NCBI GenBank assembly: GCA_028824685.1
Contig: JAPPCZ010000112.1
Location: 1 to 64,000 of the forward strand
Direction of reading: 5' to 3'
Source of the DNA: Candidatus Poribacteria bacterium
Lineage (GTDB): Bacteria > Poribacteria > WGA-4E > WGA-3G
DNA length: 64,000 nucleotides
The position numbers and the translations under genes were made by a program. The notes under the pieces are model-generated. The model was given only the letters and a program-made list of their open reading frames with translations. It was not told the origin of the DNA and ran no database searches. The first letter of the stretch is position 1; every line of letters begins with the position of its first letter. This document shows, piece after piece, positions 50,370 through 60,257 of the stretch.

Positions 50370-51146
50370 CTAATAGCGTGCTTTCAGAGAACCCCAAATT
50401 GTCGGGAGTTTATTGGCAGGTTCAACTGCAGTTGCTGTTGAGGTGATGAGTTTGGCATCGCCAAGTGATGAGTGATCACATCCTAATCCATCGCCGCCAT
50501 CGCCCATGACAATTGTGAGTTCTTTGGCGTTTGCCGGGATCTCAAATTCAACCTTTAACGGTTCAACATTTTCGCCATCCGCGGCACCAGTTAAAGTTTC
50601 GGTTGCGACAATCTCTGTTCCATCAAGTGAAAAGACAAAATGACTACTGCCACCGTGCCCACAGCCGCCTGGGTCTTTTTCATCAGACATGCCAGCATAT
50701 CCCTCAAATCTGACGTAATCATCTCCAGTTAAATCGTAAACAAAAGTGCCAACGGAATGCGCACCGATACCACGCTCAAAATAGGTGCCGCCGATAACGA
50801 TATGGTTTCGGGTTGTGGCACCTTCGCCTATGGTTACGTTATCAAAGTTTAGGGGACCGCCCCAACCTGTCCATTCTCCGGCCGGATTTTTTGGAATAAG
50901 ACCACATCCATTGGGTTTTGGTTGACTTCCGCCAATTAAAGCAAGATAAACGACCCCTTCACGGTCGTCCTCTTCTACGACTTCATCGTAATCGTTTGCG
51001 ACGGCGACATCTTCACTTGCGACCTCTTGAATTGGGACAGCACCATCACCATCAAGGTTTGTGCAGTCACTTTTATCAGTATGACCGTTAAAAACAAGAC
51101 CAACGATTAATAAAATACTTAAAGCAAACAAAGTAGTAAATTTCAA
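50370..51146 (-). CDS. Secreted NPCBM/F5-8C-like protein (tandem copy 1)
   Basis: 258 residues from a TTG (GGAGG 9 bases before). Signal peptide (about 1-22), a short acidic linker (VVEEDDREGVVYLALIGGSQ), then an NPCBM-like beta-sandwich: NFDNVTIGEGATTRNHIVIGGTYFERGIGAHSVGTFVYDLTGDDYVRFEGYAGMSDEKDPGGCGHGGSSHFVFSLDGTEI and AKELTIVMGDGGDGLGCDHSSLGDAKLI. NPCBM domains bind glycans in known enzymes. It ends VEPANKLPTIWGSLKARY, a tail shared with its neighbour and, in shorter form, with the CBM9-like protein at 14533. Copy 2 (51317) is ~75% alike by eye. Confidence 0.85.
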   Translation of the reverse strand: MKFTTLFALSILLIVGLVFNGHTDKSDCTNLDGDGAVPIQEVASEDVAVANDYDEVVEEDDREGVVYLALIGGSQPKPNGCGLIPKNPAGEWTGWGGPLNFDNVTIGEGATTRNHIVIGGTYFERGIGAHSVGTFVYDLTGDDYVRFEGYAGMSDEKDPGGCGHGGSSHFVFSLDGTEIVATETLTGAADGENVEPLKVEFEIPANAKELTIVMGDGGDGLGCDHSSLGDAKLITSTATAVEPANKLPTIWGSLKARY

Positions 51147-51316
51147 TGTTCTGAACCTCCATCAGTTTTGATAAAAACACAGTTTGATGTGTATATGATA
51201 AAAAAATAAAAATAGGGCATTTCTGTTGATAGACGCGCTTTGCGATCGTGCCTATCAAAATGGAACATTAATTGTAAAATCTACTGTAAGTAATATTTAC
51301 TCACATGTTACAATGT

Positions 51317-52132
51317 TTAATAGCGTGCTTTCAGGTGTCCCCAGATTGTTGGGAGTTTGTTAGCGGGTTCAACCGCGAGTGCTTGTGCGGTGAGGAGTTT
51401 GGCATCTCCAATTGTTGAATGGTCGCAGCCTATTCCATCGCCACCATCTCCCATCACGATTGTGAGTTCCTTGGCATTTGTGGGGATGTCAAATTCAACT
51501 TTAACTGCCTCAACATTTTCGCCATCTTCCGAACCTTTAAGCGTCTTGGATTTGAACATCTCTTTTCCATCAACAGTAAAGGTGAAATCGCTACTGCCAC
51601 CGTGTCCACAGCCACCCGGGTCTTTTTCATCGGACATACCAACATACCCTTCAAATTTTAGGTACTTGTCACCTGTTAAATCATAAACTAAGGTGCCGAT
51701 GGCATGTGCACCGAAACCGCGCACAAAATAGGTGCCGCCGATGACGATATGGTTTCGGGTAGCCCCGCCTTCACCAATAGTGACGTTATCAAAGTTTAGG
51801 GGACCACCCCAACCTGTCCATTGGCCTGCATCATTCTTTGGAATAAGTCCACAGCCGTTTGCCTTAGGTTGACTTCCACCAATTAAAGCGAGGTAGATAA
51901 CACCTTTGCGGTCATCTTCTTCAACAACTTCATCGTAGTCATTCACAGTGTTGAGATCTTCTTTACCAACCTCCTGAATAGGTTGGGCACCATCACCATC
52001 TATATTAGTGCAGTCATCTTTTCCAGCATACACGCTGAAAGCGACTCCAACGATCAGCACCATTACGATGCAAGCAAAACGTCCTATACGTTTGCCGCTA
52101 TTTAATTCTTTAAACATATTAGCAAAATTCAT
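51317..52132 (-). CDS. Secreted NPCBM/F5-8C-like protein (tandem copy 2)
   Basis: 271 residues after a strong AGGAGG ribosome binding site. An N-terminal signal segment (about 17-36, FACIVMVLIVGVAFSVYAG), then the same layout as copy 1: DDCTNIDGDGAQPIQEVG, NFDNVTIGEGGATRNHIVIGGTYFVRGFGAHAIGTLVYDLTGDKYLKFEGYVGMSDEKDPGGCGHGGSSDFTF, and the tail VEPANKLPTIWGHLKARY. The two genes arose by tandem duplication; ~170 bp separate them with no clear promoter, so they may be cotranscribed or separately driven. Confidence 0.85.
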   Translation of the reverse strand: MNFANMFKELNSGKRIGRFACIVMVLIVGVAFSVYAGKDDCTNIDGDGAQPIQEVGKEDLNTVNDYDEVVEEDDRKGVIYLALIGGSQPKANGCGLIPKNDAGQWTGWGGPLNFDNVTIGEGGATRNHIVIGGTYFVRGFGAHAIGTLVYDLTGDKYLKFEGYVGMSDEKDPGGCGHGGSSDFTFTVDGKEMFKSKTLKGSEDGENVEAVKVEFDIPTNAKELTIVMGDGGDGIGCDHSTIGDAKLLTAQALAVEPANKLPTIWGHLKARY

Positions 52133-52252
52133 ATTAACCTCCTATATAATATAAAAAATGTTGAGTGCGAAATTGTTATATCAACACTTGGCAATAGCTG
52201 AAGATTTCTCAACTATCTGTCATTGATAATTATAATAATGTTAACCTAACAT

Positions 52253-52276
52253 ATAATTCTCCAAGAAGAGAATTAT
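52253..52276. repeat. AT-rich hairpin between ndk and the NPCBM-like gene
   Basis: ATAATTCTC, loop CAAGAA, GAGAATTAT: a perfect 9-bp stem. It lies ~65 bp past the ndk stop codon on the minus strand and may help end transcription, though no clear T-run follows. Confidence 0.5.
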
Positions 52277-52342
52277 CAAGGTGACGTTTGAATTAAAAAT
52301 AAAAAGCCAACGAACACAAATTATTATAACAACTCAACAGTA

Positions 52343-52762
52343 TTAACAGAGTTCTTCTGGTGAAAACAAGATGGCTAATTCGCTCTTGGCGTTCTCCAAA
52401 CAATCCGAGGCATGCACAAGGTTATATGTAATATCAGTTGAATAATCCCCGCGGATACTTCCAGGTGCAGATTCTAATGGATCGGTGACACCGTTGATAA
52501 GGCGAGCTAATTTAATAGCGTTCTTACCCTCAACAGCCATCGCAACAATTGGAGTTGATGTCATAAATTCAATGAGTCGATCATAAAACGGTTGTTCTTT
52601 ATGGATAGCATACAGTTCCTCCGCTTTGACGAGCGGGAGTTGCAATAATTTCAACCCAATAAGTTTAAGTCCTTTTCGTTCATAACGGGAAATGATTTCT
52701 CCGATAAGTCCACGTTGAACACCATCTGGTTTCACCAGAATCAGTGTCTGTTCTATTTCCAT
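52343..52762 (-). CDS. ndk: Nucleoside diphosphate kinase
   Basis: 139 residues, the usual length. EQTLILVKPDGVQRGLIGEIISRYERKGLKLIGLKLLQL at the N-terminus, GVTDPLESAPGSIRGDYS and the catalytic His in NLVHASDC (usually NxVHGSDS), followed by EISLFF-type end (ELAILFSPEEL). It transfers the gamma phosphate among nucleoside di- and triphosphates. Stands alone; the GNAT gene diverges from it. Confidence 0.97.
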   Translation of the reverse strand: MEIEQTLILVKPDGVQRGLIGEIISRYERKGLKLIGLKLLQLPLVKAEELYAIHKEQPFYDRLIEFMTSTPIVAMAVEGKNAIKLARLINGVTDPLESAPGSIRGDYSTDITYNLVHASDCLENAKSELAILFSPEELC

Positions 52763-52820
52763 ATCAACTCCGTTTCAATTCTTACCACAGTATATATAAT
52801 TTAAAAGCCAGTGTTCGTTC

Positions 52821-52849
52821 TTGACACCTAATTTATTTAAGTATATGAT
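52821..52849 (+). promoter_or_regulatory. sigma70-type promoter for the GNAT gene
   Basis: TTGACA (52821-52826), exactly 17 bases, TATGAT (52844-52849), ~48 bases before ATG 52898, which has GAGGGAAA just before it. Confidence 0.75.
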
Positions 52850-52897
52850 ATTTTTAAATTTTTGTCAAATATTAAAATTTTCTGGATGTGAGGGAAA

Positions 52898-53878
52898 ATG
52901 TATAAAAAATTGGGAAACACAGTGCTAAAAACAGGCGAAAATATGGAAGTTGGTGTGATTACCGCACCAGATGAACGTCATGCCGAAGAGGTGAAACAGT
53001 TCCTTGGACACAAGGGGGGAAACTGGGAGTGGCATATTGAGCAGTGTGTTACCGAATCGCTTGACGAGTTGAAAACTCGCTTTTATGTTGGGAAAATTGA
53101 TGGGAATATTATTACTAACATCATGACAGTTGAACATGAAGGCATCGGTATTTTAGGGCATGTATTTACATTGCCAGAAGAGCGTAGAAAGGGGGCATGT
53201 AAAGGCGCTATGGCTTATCAGATGGAGGATTTTCGACAACGAAATGCTCGCGCGCTTTACCTTGGAACAGGATACAATGGTCATCCATACCATATCTATC
53301 ATAATTTTGGATTTGAGAGTGTATATCCAGAGTCAGGTTTCATGAAATATCACGTAAACGAGGATTTTGAAGAACGCTATTTCGCGTCTGCGCCTGTGCA
53401 GCCAAAACCTGTTGAATGGCATGATTGGCCGAAGGTCACGGCGTTGTCGGGCATTGTGGGATGGGATATCCTGCGAAGTCTTAAGTGGGGTGTTTATGGT
53501 CCCACGAATTTTGAAGGTGGCTTTCTCAGTTTCAAACACGCTTTGGAAACGGAAGATGTATACGACGACGCGAAATTGCTAATTTCGTCAGATGGTGCGA
53601 TTGTTGGGTGGGCAACTGTAAGCCGCGATGAACGTTGGCGCCCAGCAACTGCAGTGTTGGACCTCTTCTTTCATCCGAATTTTGCAGAATCTGTTCCTGC
53701 TTTGCTTTCAGTATTGCAGTTTCCCGAATTGAAAGTTCAGTGTTATGTTGATGGTACTGCTGAAAATAAGGCAGCGGTTTTGGAAGCAGCAGGGTTTGCT
53801 TGTGAAGGACAGTTCAAAAATCAGTTTACGTATAACGGACAGCATTATGATGTTTTGGTGTTTGGTCGCGATTCATAG
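52898..53878 (+). CDS. GNAT-family N-acetyltransferase, probably two tandem domains
   Basis: 326 residues. The first GNAT domain has LGHVFTLPEERRKGACKGAMAYQMEDFRQRNARALYLGTGYNGHPYHIYHNFGFESV, the acetyl-CoA loop plus the Y-GF end of GNAT. The second half (FEGGFLSFKHALETED, ISSDGAIVGWATVSRDERWRPATAVLDLFFHPNFAESVPALLSVL, AAVLEAAGFACEGQF) looks like a second, more divergent domain. Target unknown. It has its own promoter and converges with the large protease gene. Confidence 0.88.
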   Translation: MYKKLGNTVLKTGENMEVGVITAPDERHAEEVKQFLGHKGGNWEWHIEQCVTESLDELKTRFYVGKIDGNIITNIMTVEHEGIGILGHVFTLPEERRKGACKGAMAYQMEDFRQRNARALYLGTGYNGHPYHIYHNFGFESVYPESGFMKYHVNEDFEERYFASAPVQPKPVEWHDWPKVTALSGIVGWDILRSLKWGVYGPTNFEGGFLSFKHALETEDVYDDAKLLISSDGAIVGWATVSRDERWRPATAVLDLFFHPNFAESVPALLSVLQFPELKVQCYVDGTAENKAAVLEAAGFACEGQFKNQFTYNGQHYDVLVFGRDS

Positions 53879-53894
53879 TAATAGGTATACTCTT

Positions 53895-56800
53895 CTACTT
53901 AAGAACCACTATCTTACCTACTTTCTGCGCGCGTTCGTCACCATTGGTAGCGGTAAATTTGTAGATATAGACACCGTTCGCAAGGGGTTCACCATCAGCA
54001 TCTAAACCGTCAAAATGGTATTCGTTATAAGAAGTTGCCGCATCAAGCGTATCAATAGTTGTAATTAGTCTGCCGGTAAGCGTATAAATCTTGAGGGTAA
54101 CTTTATCTGCGCTTTCTGTAAGATAATAGGCAAAGTCTGTCCCTTTTCCAGTACCTTGTCCGGGACGGAACGGGTTTGGGAAATTAGCGATGTTTTTAAT
54201 TTGAAATCCGCCTGCGACCCTTGCCGTTCGCTCAGTGTCTGCGATATTGCCGTTTGCATCCTGAGCCTGCAACCGAATTCGGTATTCACCTGCTTGCAGC
54301 GCATCATCCGGGGAATAGGTTATCAGGAGTACGTTATTACTTATCGGAGAAGCAGATATTGTGTACTCATCCTGTGGAACACGATTGCCGTTTTTGGTGA
54401 GAATAATATTTTCTGGACGAGGATCAATACCGTTTGCGTCCTCTATTCTTGCAGAAATAGTGGGCATATCAGAGATGTAATCACCATCAATGAATCCCTG
54501 ATTTTCAAAGGTTAATTCCAGTGCTGGCGGACGAGAATCTGTGTGGGAAAGCAGTGCGAACGTTCCCGGTAGTTTAACCTCAGCTGAGATAGTCTCGCCG
54601 TTATCTGTCTGCTTTCCGACTCGAATCCAATTCCCTGTTTCATCGTCTCGCATATAGATATGGGCGTCTGGACTCTCGTTTTTCAAAAACGTGGCTGTTC
54701 CTGTCAATTCAGTTGGCGACTGACTGAAGTCAAGACGATAGGCAAGAGGTGCTGTCTGTTCAGTTGCTGTGGGAACCTGGATAATATCTGGTTGGTTTAC
54801 AATGGTCAACTTTTCGGTTTCAAACGTCATCACAGGGAGTATTTGAGAGTTCTCAGGCGGGATTGTGATACGAAGGATACCATCTGGACTCTGAATCGGT
54901 TTGTCCGTATTTTCGGGTGTTAAAAATATCTGATTGTTTACAAATTCCCGGGACGCACTGTTATTGTTTTCTCTCTCTTCAATAAGGATACCTTCAGGTT
55001 GTTCCGTAGAGGGCATGTCCACAAATACCGTTACAAGATATTTACCGGGATCAGGTTGCCAAGGGACACTTGCTACAGCGAGACCTTCAGGAGGAACCTC
55101 AGATATGATTTTCTCTCCGATAGACGTTGCATTTTGGAGCATCTCAAGCGTTACTTCTTGTGTTTCTGAACTATCAGTAGCGGGCATTTGAAAAAAGCGT
55201 ACAGGCACGTTTTTAGCGAAAAGGGTGCCACGGTTTTTGATTTGTGCTGAAAGAAGGAAAGGAGTGTCGGTACTCCAGTTGATAGTGTGTTCTAAAACGG
55301 TGAGATCCGTTTCACCTATTTCGTAGGTCACAACCTTTGTGTTAAGTATACGTCCATTCTTCGGTTTGACAAGTAGGTAATAATCAATTAGATCGCCTAA
55401 TGGATGTGCGGGAATGGGTTGTTCAGTTCTGTAGGTTGTTCCTTCGTGTCGAACCATCGGGATTGCATCTGCCTCTGTACGACGATTTTCTATGACAAAC
55501 AGACTCCAGTAGAGGGTTATTTCGTCAATTAAACTTTCATTGACGGCATCTGCGTAAATATGAACAGGTTGGTCAGGTGGAACGGGATAAGGTTCAAGGC
55601 GGATGTTTTTAATATATCGCTCAAGAGGGGTGTAATCCAGGTATCCGATTGCATCTTCTTCGGTATTCCATGCGTAAACTTTCAACTTTAACGCATCAAA
55701 TGCACTATTGAAGGGGATTGGTATTTGTGTTTTGAATGTTCCGTTAACTACCGATACATTTTCTGTACGAGGCGTTGTGTCTATAGAACGTCGAATTGCT
55801 ATGTTTGGAGGTCTACGTTGTGATCGTTTTTTCTTAATTTCTCTGTCTGGTGGATTTGGAAGGACAGTGATTTCGGCATCTCCACTAAATTCGGGGTTAG
55901 GTAATCTTCCAGAAATAGACAGTAGTGTTTCTGTTTTGAAATTTTCCTGATCAGATGTCTCATCTATATCAACATTGAGTTGCATTTCAGTGTGTGGCAA
56001 TCTCAACCGCGTTGCTGGATCGCCGAAAAGGGTAAAAACCTCGACAAGATCAGGAAAACCCGGTGAGTTAATCATTAACTGCGTTTTCGCCTCGGCAAGG
56101 ATCGCACCGATATGTTTTGTATTGTCATTGAAGATAACCTCAAATATTTCCTTATTGAGAAGATGATCTCCATCTAATAGTCCGATGCTTGTTCCACCAA
56201 TAACACCAATGGCACCACCACTTTCCGAACGGAGTAGCACTTCCGCAAGACAATCTGTCGGGCTATCGAACTCACCGGTAAAACAAGTCATGCTGATAAC
56301 AAAGGGAAGTTGTGAGATATTTGTCAGATTTTTCTCCGGGTCCTCTAAATCCATCATACGGCTTGACGACCAAACGCCGCCACCACCATGACCAATATAA
56401 TTTACAAGAGTCGCTCCATCGTTAAAACCTTCAATAACCTGTCGTCCAACGGGAGTGCTACCTTCACCTAAACTCAGTTCATCTTCGGCAGTAGGCGGTG
56501 CATAGATTAGTTTTGTTTCATATTTTTCGGTAAGCCTCTTCTCTTCAATAAGTTCATCGGTTTGGATGTGAAATCTTTCATCTGAGCCAGCAAGCATAAG
56601 TATACGTTTGTGCCACGGACCTACTTCAACAGTGCTTTCATAGTTGATTGCACGTTCCACGAATATTCGAACATCTATACTATTTGTTGCAGGTGCCCTC
56701 CCGATAAGCATATCTGGGAAACTATCCTGACCACGAAATGTGACGAACTGGTGATCGCTTGCCGATGAACCGTAACCGGGTATTTGTACCTGAATTGTAG

Positions 56801-59165
56801 GCACAAAACTAATTTTATCCTTTGGCGTTGTATCTCCAATCAATAAAACATAGGTCGGGGCAGGCGGTTGCCAGTTTTCATAAGCATACTTAAGAAATTC
56901 GCGAAGTTTGTAAGGGTTAGGAATTCCGTGATTAAATTCATCGTATATATTTTGGACATCTACCACTTTTGTTCGCATTCCCTGTTGATTTCGAAAGTTG
57001 GCAAGGGGTTGCACGTCGCGGAGAAATTCCGAATACGTAATAATGATGTAATCCGCACCGTTATTAGGATTCTGTAGATCGGAAGGTGTATCTTTGATGA
57101 TTTTCTCAGGTTTGAGATATTTGTCTTTCGTCAGTGCAATGTATTGGACAGCAGGGTCGAGTTTGAGAGATTCAGCGGATGAGTTTTGTGGGATGCCACT
57201 AATCCGTGATGATTGAAAATCGACATTGTAGATACCTGGCTGATTCTCATCCTCAATTGGGAGAAAACCAACATACCGGGTGCCGTCAACACCATAAATT
57301 TCAATATTGGAGTTAGAAAAGTTTTTTAGTTCAACCTTGAAATTAGGGTTAACATTACCGGTTACGTCGTCTGGCAGAAATGTGATTGAAAAGGGTAGCA
57401 CATCTTCTTTGGCTTCAAAAGTCCGCCAGTAATCAATTTCAAACCAGTTCAACATGATGAGGTCCAACTCTCGGAATTCAGGAATACGAGCGTTAATTGC
57501 ATTTCTACCATCTTTAAGATAGGATTGTGAAATCTGTTGATTCTCAAATAGGTATTCCCTTTCCCCACTCCACTCTGCATTTCCAAAGACATCATCATTG
57601 TTCAGCCATAGTTCTGTAAAGTGTGAACCTGCCGATCTACCGTGTAGCGAGACCCGTATGGTCGCTTTCTGACCAGTTTCAGCAACACCAGCAAGCGTAA
57701 AAGGAAAGGCTTTTATTTCTGGTGCGCTGAGTTGTGTCCAAAACCAACTGTCGTCTGGTAATTCTGGTAAAGTCTCGAGAATGAAAAATCGTTGTTGGAT
57801 ACCACCACCAATTTCGTTATACTGACTACCTTCTGGTAAGCCAAAATCTTTAAATCGCCGAAACTGATTGTCCTTTTCAAAATGGACACGTGTTAAGAAG
57901 TTCTTAGGTTCATAAAGTGCGGACGTATATATAGGAAAACCCAATGAATCTAAAGGAATTTCTGGTTTTTCTGTGGAAACTACTTTCGTTTCCATTCGGA
58001 GTCCTGTACCCTCATTCCACGAAAGCCAATAGACATTTTCATCTGAATGCGGATCAATATAAGTTTTTTCGCCGCTGTGACGTTCACCGTAGAAAATAAT
58101 TTCAGCTTTTGCATCAAAACCAGTGGTGCCATCTGATGTTCTTCCGTTGTCTGCGTTCCGCACAAAAACCGGAATCTGTTTCCCTTTGTTAGAGAGTGTT
58201 AATGTAGTGGGTCTAATAGTAGTTATATCAATGCCGGCTGCTACTAAATTACTTGCTGTTATGCGATACATACCTGACTCGGTGATAATGACTTTGTAGC
58301 GGGGAGAGGTGATTGCAGGAGCAGCTAAAGAGAAGGCAGAACTGTCCGCAGTGAGTGTTCCATCTCTTGAAGAATCGTCTCTTAGGGACACAGGTCTAAT
58401 TGGGGAACGCCACTGCTTAGCAGTTTGTGGGTTAATCAATAAATTCCCGAATATTTCCTCGTAAAAAGGAGATTCTGGACGTTGGAATCCTTGAATTGCT
58501 GATGGAGCACTACCTAACCCGTTGAATTGCACCTCAACCACAAGCCGATGATAGAGTTTAACCTTGCCACTCACAGGGTTATATTGAACAGGGTTCAGTT
58601 GAATAGGAAGAACACGGTTCTCCCGAATCTTGCCTGCCGTTCTAATTTCAGCAAGATTGTCCGGGAAAAAGCGATTAGTTGTATAAACCTGACCGCCCTT
58701 TGATTCTGGTTTGGACATTGCACGGTCAAAATCGCGTTGTCCAAAATAAACACTGCGGTCTGCAAGCGTGTGCTGGAGTTTATAGATACTAAAGTCGCTA
58801 CTTTCAACGATACGTACTGTAAAAGTAACGTCAGGCGGTACACCTATCAGGGTAGTTTGCATGGGAAGGCGAGGCGTTTTTGGTTCTGTCGTGAAACGAC
58901 ATCCTGGGAATGAGAGTGTCTGAAATTGTTTGCCATTGTGTTCCTGTTTTTCTATCTTAAAATCCGATTTGGTGATAGTAAGTTGAAGCGTCACCCCTTG
59001 AGTTGTAGCACTTACCAACTCGATTTTCCCGTTGTTGGTTGTTCCTATTTTAGCGAACGGTTGATTGTATTTATTTATTGGGGATGCCGCTACAGACATT
59101 TCAGTTGAGAAAAACGCTATTTTTAATAGGACAAGAATTGCTATATAAAAGACAATATGTTTCAT
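53895..59165 (-). CDS. Gingipain/PorU-like C25-family secreted protease with FlgD-like C-terminus
   Basis: 1756 residues. Signal peptide (about 1-28). A PorU-type N-terminal part (about 50-220; LPMQTTLIGVPPDVTFTVRIV, RIVPIQLNPVQYNPVSGKV-like). C25 peptidase region about 710-1075: DYIIITYSEFLRDVQPLANFRNQQGMRTKVVDVQNIYDEF, catalytic His in VNYIGHGGGGVW (about 921) and Cys in ISMTCFTGEF (about 960). Several beta-domains follow, then a FlgD-Ig-like C-terminal domain (FPNPFRPGQGTGKGTDFAYYLTESADKVTLKIYTLTGRLI...KVGKIVVLK) of the type used in T9SS-like secretion. It may process or attach surface proteins. Next upstream gene lies 46 bp away. Confidence 0.92.
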   Translation of the reverse strand: MKHIVFYIAILVLLKIAFFSTEMSVAASPINKYNQPFAKIGTTNNGKIELVSATTQGVTLQLTITKSDFKIEKQEHNGKQFQTLSFPGCRFTTEPKTPRLPMQTTLIGVPPDVTFTVRIVESSDFSIYKLQHTLADRSVYFGQRDFDRAMSKPESKGGQVYTTNRFFPDNLAEIRTAGKIRENRVLPIQLNPVQYNPVSGKVKLYHRLVVEVQFNGLGSAPSAIQGFQRPESPFYEEIFGNLLINPQTAKQWRSPIRPVSLRDDSSRDGTLTADSSAFSLAAPAITSPRYKVIITESGMYRITASNLVAAGIDITTIRPTTLTLSNKGKQIPVFVRNADNGRTSDGTTGFDAKAEIIFYGERHSGEKTYIDPHSDENVYWLSWNEGTGLRMETKVVSTEKPEIPLDSLGFPIYTSALYEPKNFLTRVHFEKDNQFRRFKDFGLPEGSQYNEIGGGIQQRFFILETLPELPDDSWFWTQLSAPEIKAFPFTLAGVAETGQKATIRVSLHGRSAGSHFTELWLNNDDVFGNAEWSGEREYLFENQQISQSYLKDGRNAINARIPEFRELDLIMLNWFEIDYWRTFEAKEDVLPFSITFLPDDVTGNVNPNFKVELKNFSNSNIEIYGVDGTRYVGFLPIEDENQPGIYNVDFQSSRISGIPQNSSAESLKLDPAVQYIALTKDKYLKPEKIIKDTPSDLQNPNNGADYIIITYSEFLRDVQPLANFRNQQGMRTKVVDVQNIYDEFNHGIPNPYKLREFLKYAYENWQPPAPTYVLLIGDTTPKDKISFVPTIQVQIPGYGSSASDHQFVTFRGQDSFPDMLIGRAPATNSIDVRIFVERAINYESTVEVGPWHKRILMLAGSDERFHIQTDELIEEKRLTEKYETKLIYAPPTAEDELSLGEGSTPVGRQVIEGFNDGATLVNYIGHGGGGVWSSSRMMDLEDPEKNLTNISQLPFVISMTCFTGEFDSPTDCLAEVLLRSESGGAIGVIGGTSIGLLDGDHLLNKEIFEVIFNDNTKHIGAILAEAKTQLMINSPGFPDLVEVFTLFGDPATRLRLPHTEMQLNVDIDETSDQENFKTETLLSISGRLPNPEFSGDAEITVLPNPPDREIKKKRSQRRPPNIAIRRSIDTTPRTENVSVVNGTFKTQIPIPFNSAFDALKLKVYAWNTEEDAIGYLDYTPLERYIKNIRLEPYPVPPDQPVHIYADAVNESLIDEITLYWSLFVIENRRTEADAIPMVRHEGTTYRTEQPIPAHPLGDLIDYYLLVKPKNGRILNTKVVTYEIGETDLTVLEHTINWSTDTPFLLSAQIKNRGTLFAKNVPVRFFQMPATDSSETQEVTLEMLQNATSIGEKIISEVPPEGLAVASVPWQPDPGKYLVTVFVDMPSTEQPEGILIEERENNNSASREFVNNQIFLTPENTDKPIQSPDGILRITIPPENSQILPVMTFETEKLTIVNQPDIIQVPTATEQTAPLAYRLDFSQSPTELTGTATFLKNESPDAHIYMRDDETGNWIRVGKQTDNGETISAEVKLPGTFALLSHTDSRPPALELTFENQGFIDGDYISDMPTISARIEDANGIDPRPENIILTKNGNRVPQDEYTISASPISNNVLLITYSPDDALQAGEYRIRLQAQDANGNIADTERTARVAGGFQIKNIANFPNPFRPGQGTGKGTDFAYYLTESADKVTLKIYTLTGRLITTIDTLDAATSYNEYHFDGLDADGEPLANGVYIYKFTATNGDERAQKVGKIVVLK

Positions 59166-59210
59166 TTTGATAACCAGATAATAAGAGAAGATTGTGAGTA
59201 CGGATTTATT

Positions 59211-59879
59211 TTACTTATTTTTGGCGAGGTGATAGACCTCAATTTCTCGGATTTGAGCAATTGAAGGTCGGACAACTCGGTAGTGAGGTAAGTATTGCCC
59301 CGCCATCGTTTTACGCTGGTTTACCACTTTGTCGCCAGGGCCGGTGACAAATTTGTTCACAACGATGTCGTCTACAGTCCGAGTTACGGTAATCCGAATC
59401 ATCTGTGTGCGAAAGTTCAATCTATCAATGATAAACTGAGATTGGGCGCGCTTGCCTTCAAGATTGCGCCGCTGAATAACAGAATGGAAATTTTTCCATT
59501 CACCAGTTTCTGGGTTTAGATAATCCATTTGAAACCGGAATAGATTCTCGTTGTGAATAACGATTTTGCGGACTGGGTGTACTTCGGCAAATCTAACGAC
59601 AAAGTTGCGGTCATTCTTTGCGGGAATGGTTGCTACGGTTTCAAGGTTTCCATCGTTCAGCCCAGGGTGGTTTGCTTCGGTACCGTAATTGGCTCCTGCT
59701 ATATTTTCACTATACTGTGTTGATAATACGGATGCAAGCCTACAGGCATTCATACTTAAACAGATGAAAAGTAGACAGAAAACGTAGAATAGGTTTTTTA
59801 GGACCGTAGTACCTATAACAGTAAGACCTTGTGCTAACAGGTTGAAGTTAACGATATTGTTTCTGCTTATTCGTGCCAT
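59211..59879 (-). CDS. Lipoprotein with F5/8-C-like discoidin pattern
   Basis: 222 residues. A long N-terminal part (1-27) precedes a hydrophobic signal with lipobox LSMNAC (Cys about 46). The body, GANYGTEANHPGLNDGNLETVATIPAKNDRNFVVRFAEVHPVRKIVIHNENLFRFQMDYLNPETGEWKNF, reads like a discoidin/F5-8C beta-sandwich. The last part (RPSIAQIREIEVYHLAKNK) fits the same fold. Its start overlaps the EutN-like gene by 13 bp. Probably an outer-facing binding protein linked to the protease encoded next. Confidence 0.78.
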   Translation of the reverse strand: MARISRNNIVNFNLLAQGLTVIGTTVLKNLFYVFCLLFICLSMNACRLASVLSTQYSENIAGANYGTEANHPGLNDGNLETVATIPAKNDRNFVVRFAEVHPVRKIVIHNENLFRFQMDYLNPETGEWKNFHSVIQRRNLEGKRAQSQFIIDRLNFRTQMIRITVTRTVDDIVVNKFVTGPGDKVVNQRKTMAGQYLPHYRVVRPSIAQIREIEVYHLAKNK

Positions 59880-60163
59880 TTTGTTTCCTCCAGAAATTCC
59901 ACGTCAAAATGATCTACAATGCCCATAATAAGTTCGCGCATAGGGGCATTTTCTATGCCGAAAACCTCTTGTGCAACGCCAGGACCAGCACCGACAATTA
60001 CCGTATCGCCTTCGCCTGCCCCGACATAATCGACAGCGATTGTTGGTGTGCGGACAAGTTCTGATCTCAGACTCAACGGTTGGACAAGCAGCAGCGTGCG
60101 ATCTTGATATGCTGGATGCTTAAGTACAGATACGACTTTTCCAATTACTTTTGCAAGGTACAT
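59867..60163 (-). CDS. EutN/CcmL-family bacterial microcompartment vertex protein (copy 1)
   Basis: 98 residues: MYLAKVIGKVVSVLKHPAYQDRTLLLVQPLSLRSELVRTPTIAVDYVGAGEGDTVIVGAGPGVAQEVFG. This is a BMC-P (pfam03319-type) fold: N-terminal G.V..T.K.....G.KLL.V., the AVD.VGAG.GD.V....G motif. Such proteins form pentamers that cap the vertices of protein shells. No hexameric BMC-H shell gene is seen nearby. It overlaps the lipoprotein gene by 13 bp. Confidence 0.93.
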   Translation of the reverse strand: MYLAKVIGKVVSVLKHPAYQDRTLLLVQPLSLRSELVRTPTIAVDYVGAGEGDTVIVGAGPGVAQEVFGIENAPMRELIMGIVDHFDVEFLEETKWHE

Positions 60164-60257
60164 AAAAACCTACAAGATTTCGTAAAATTGCATGATGGTG
60201 AACCGAAATATACGTTGTTTTACCATTTCTATGTGATTATAGGGCATTATTTCGTAG

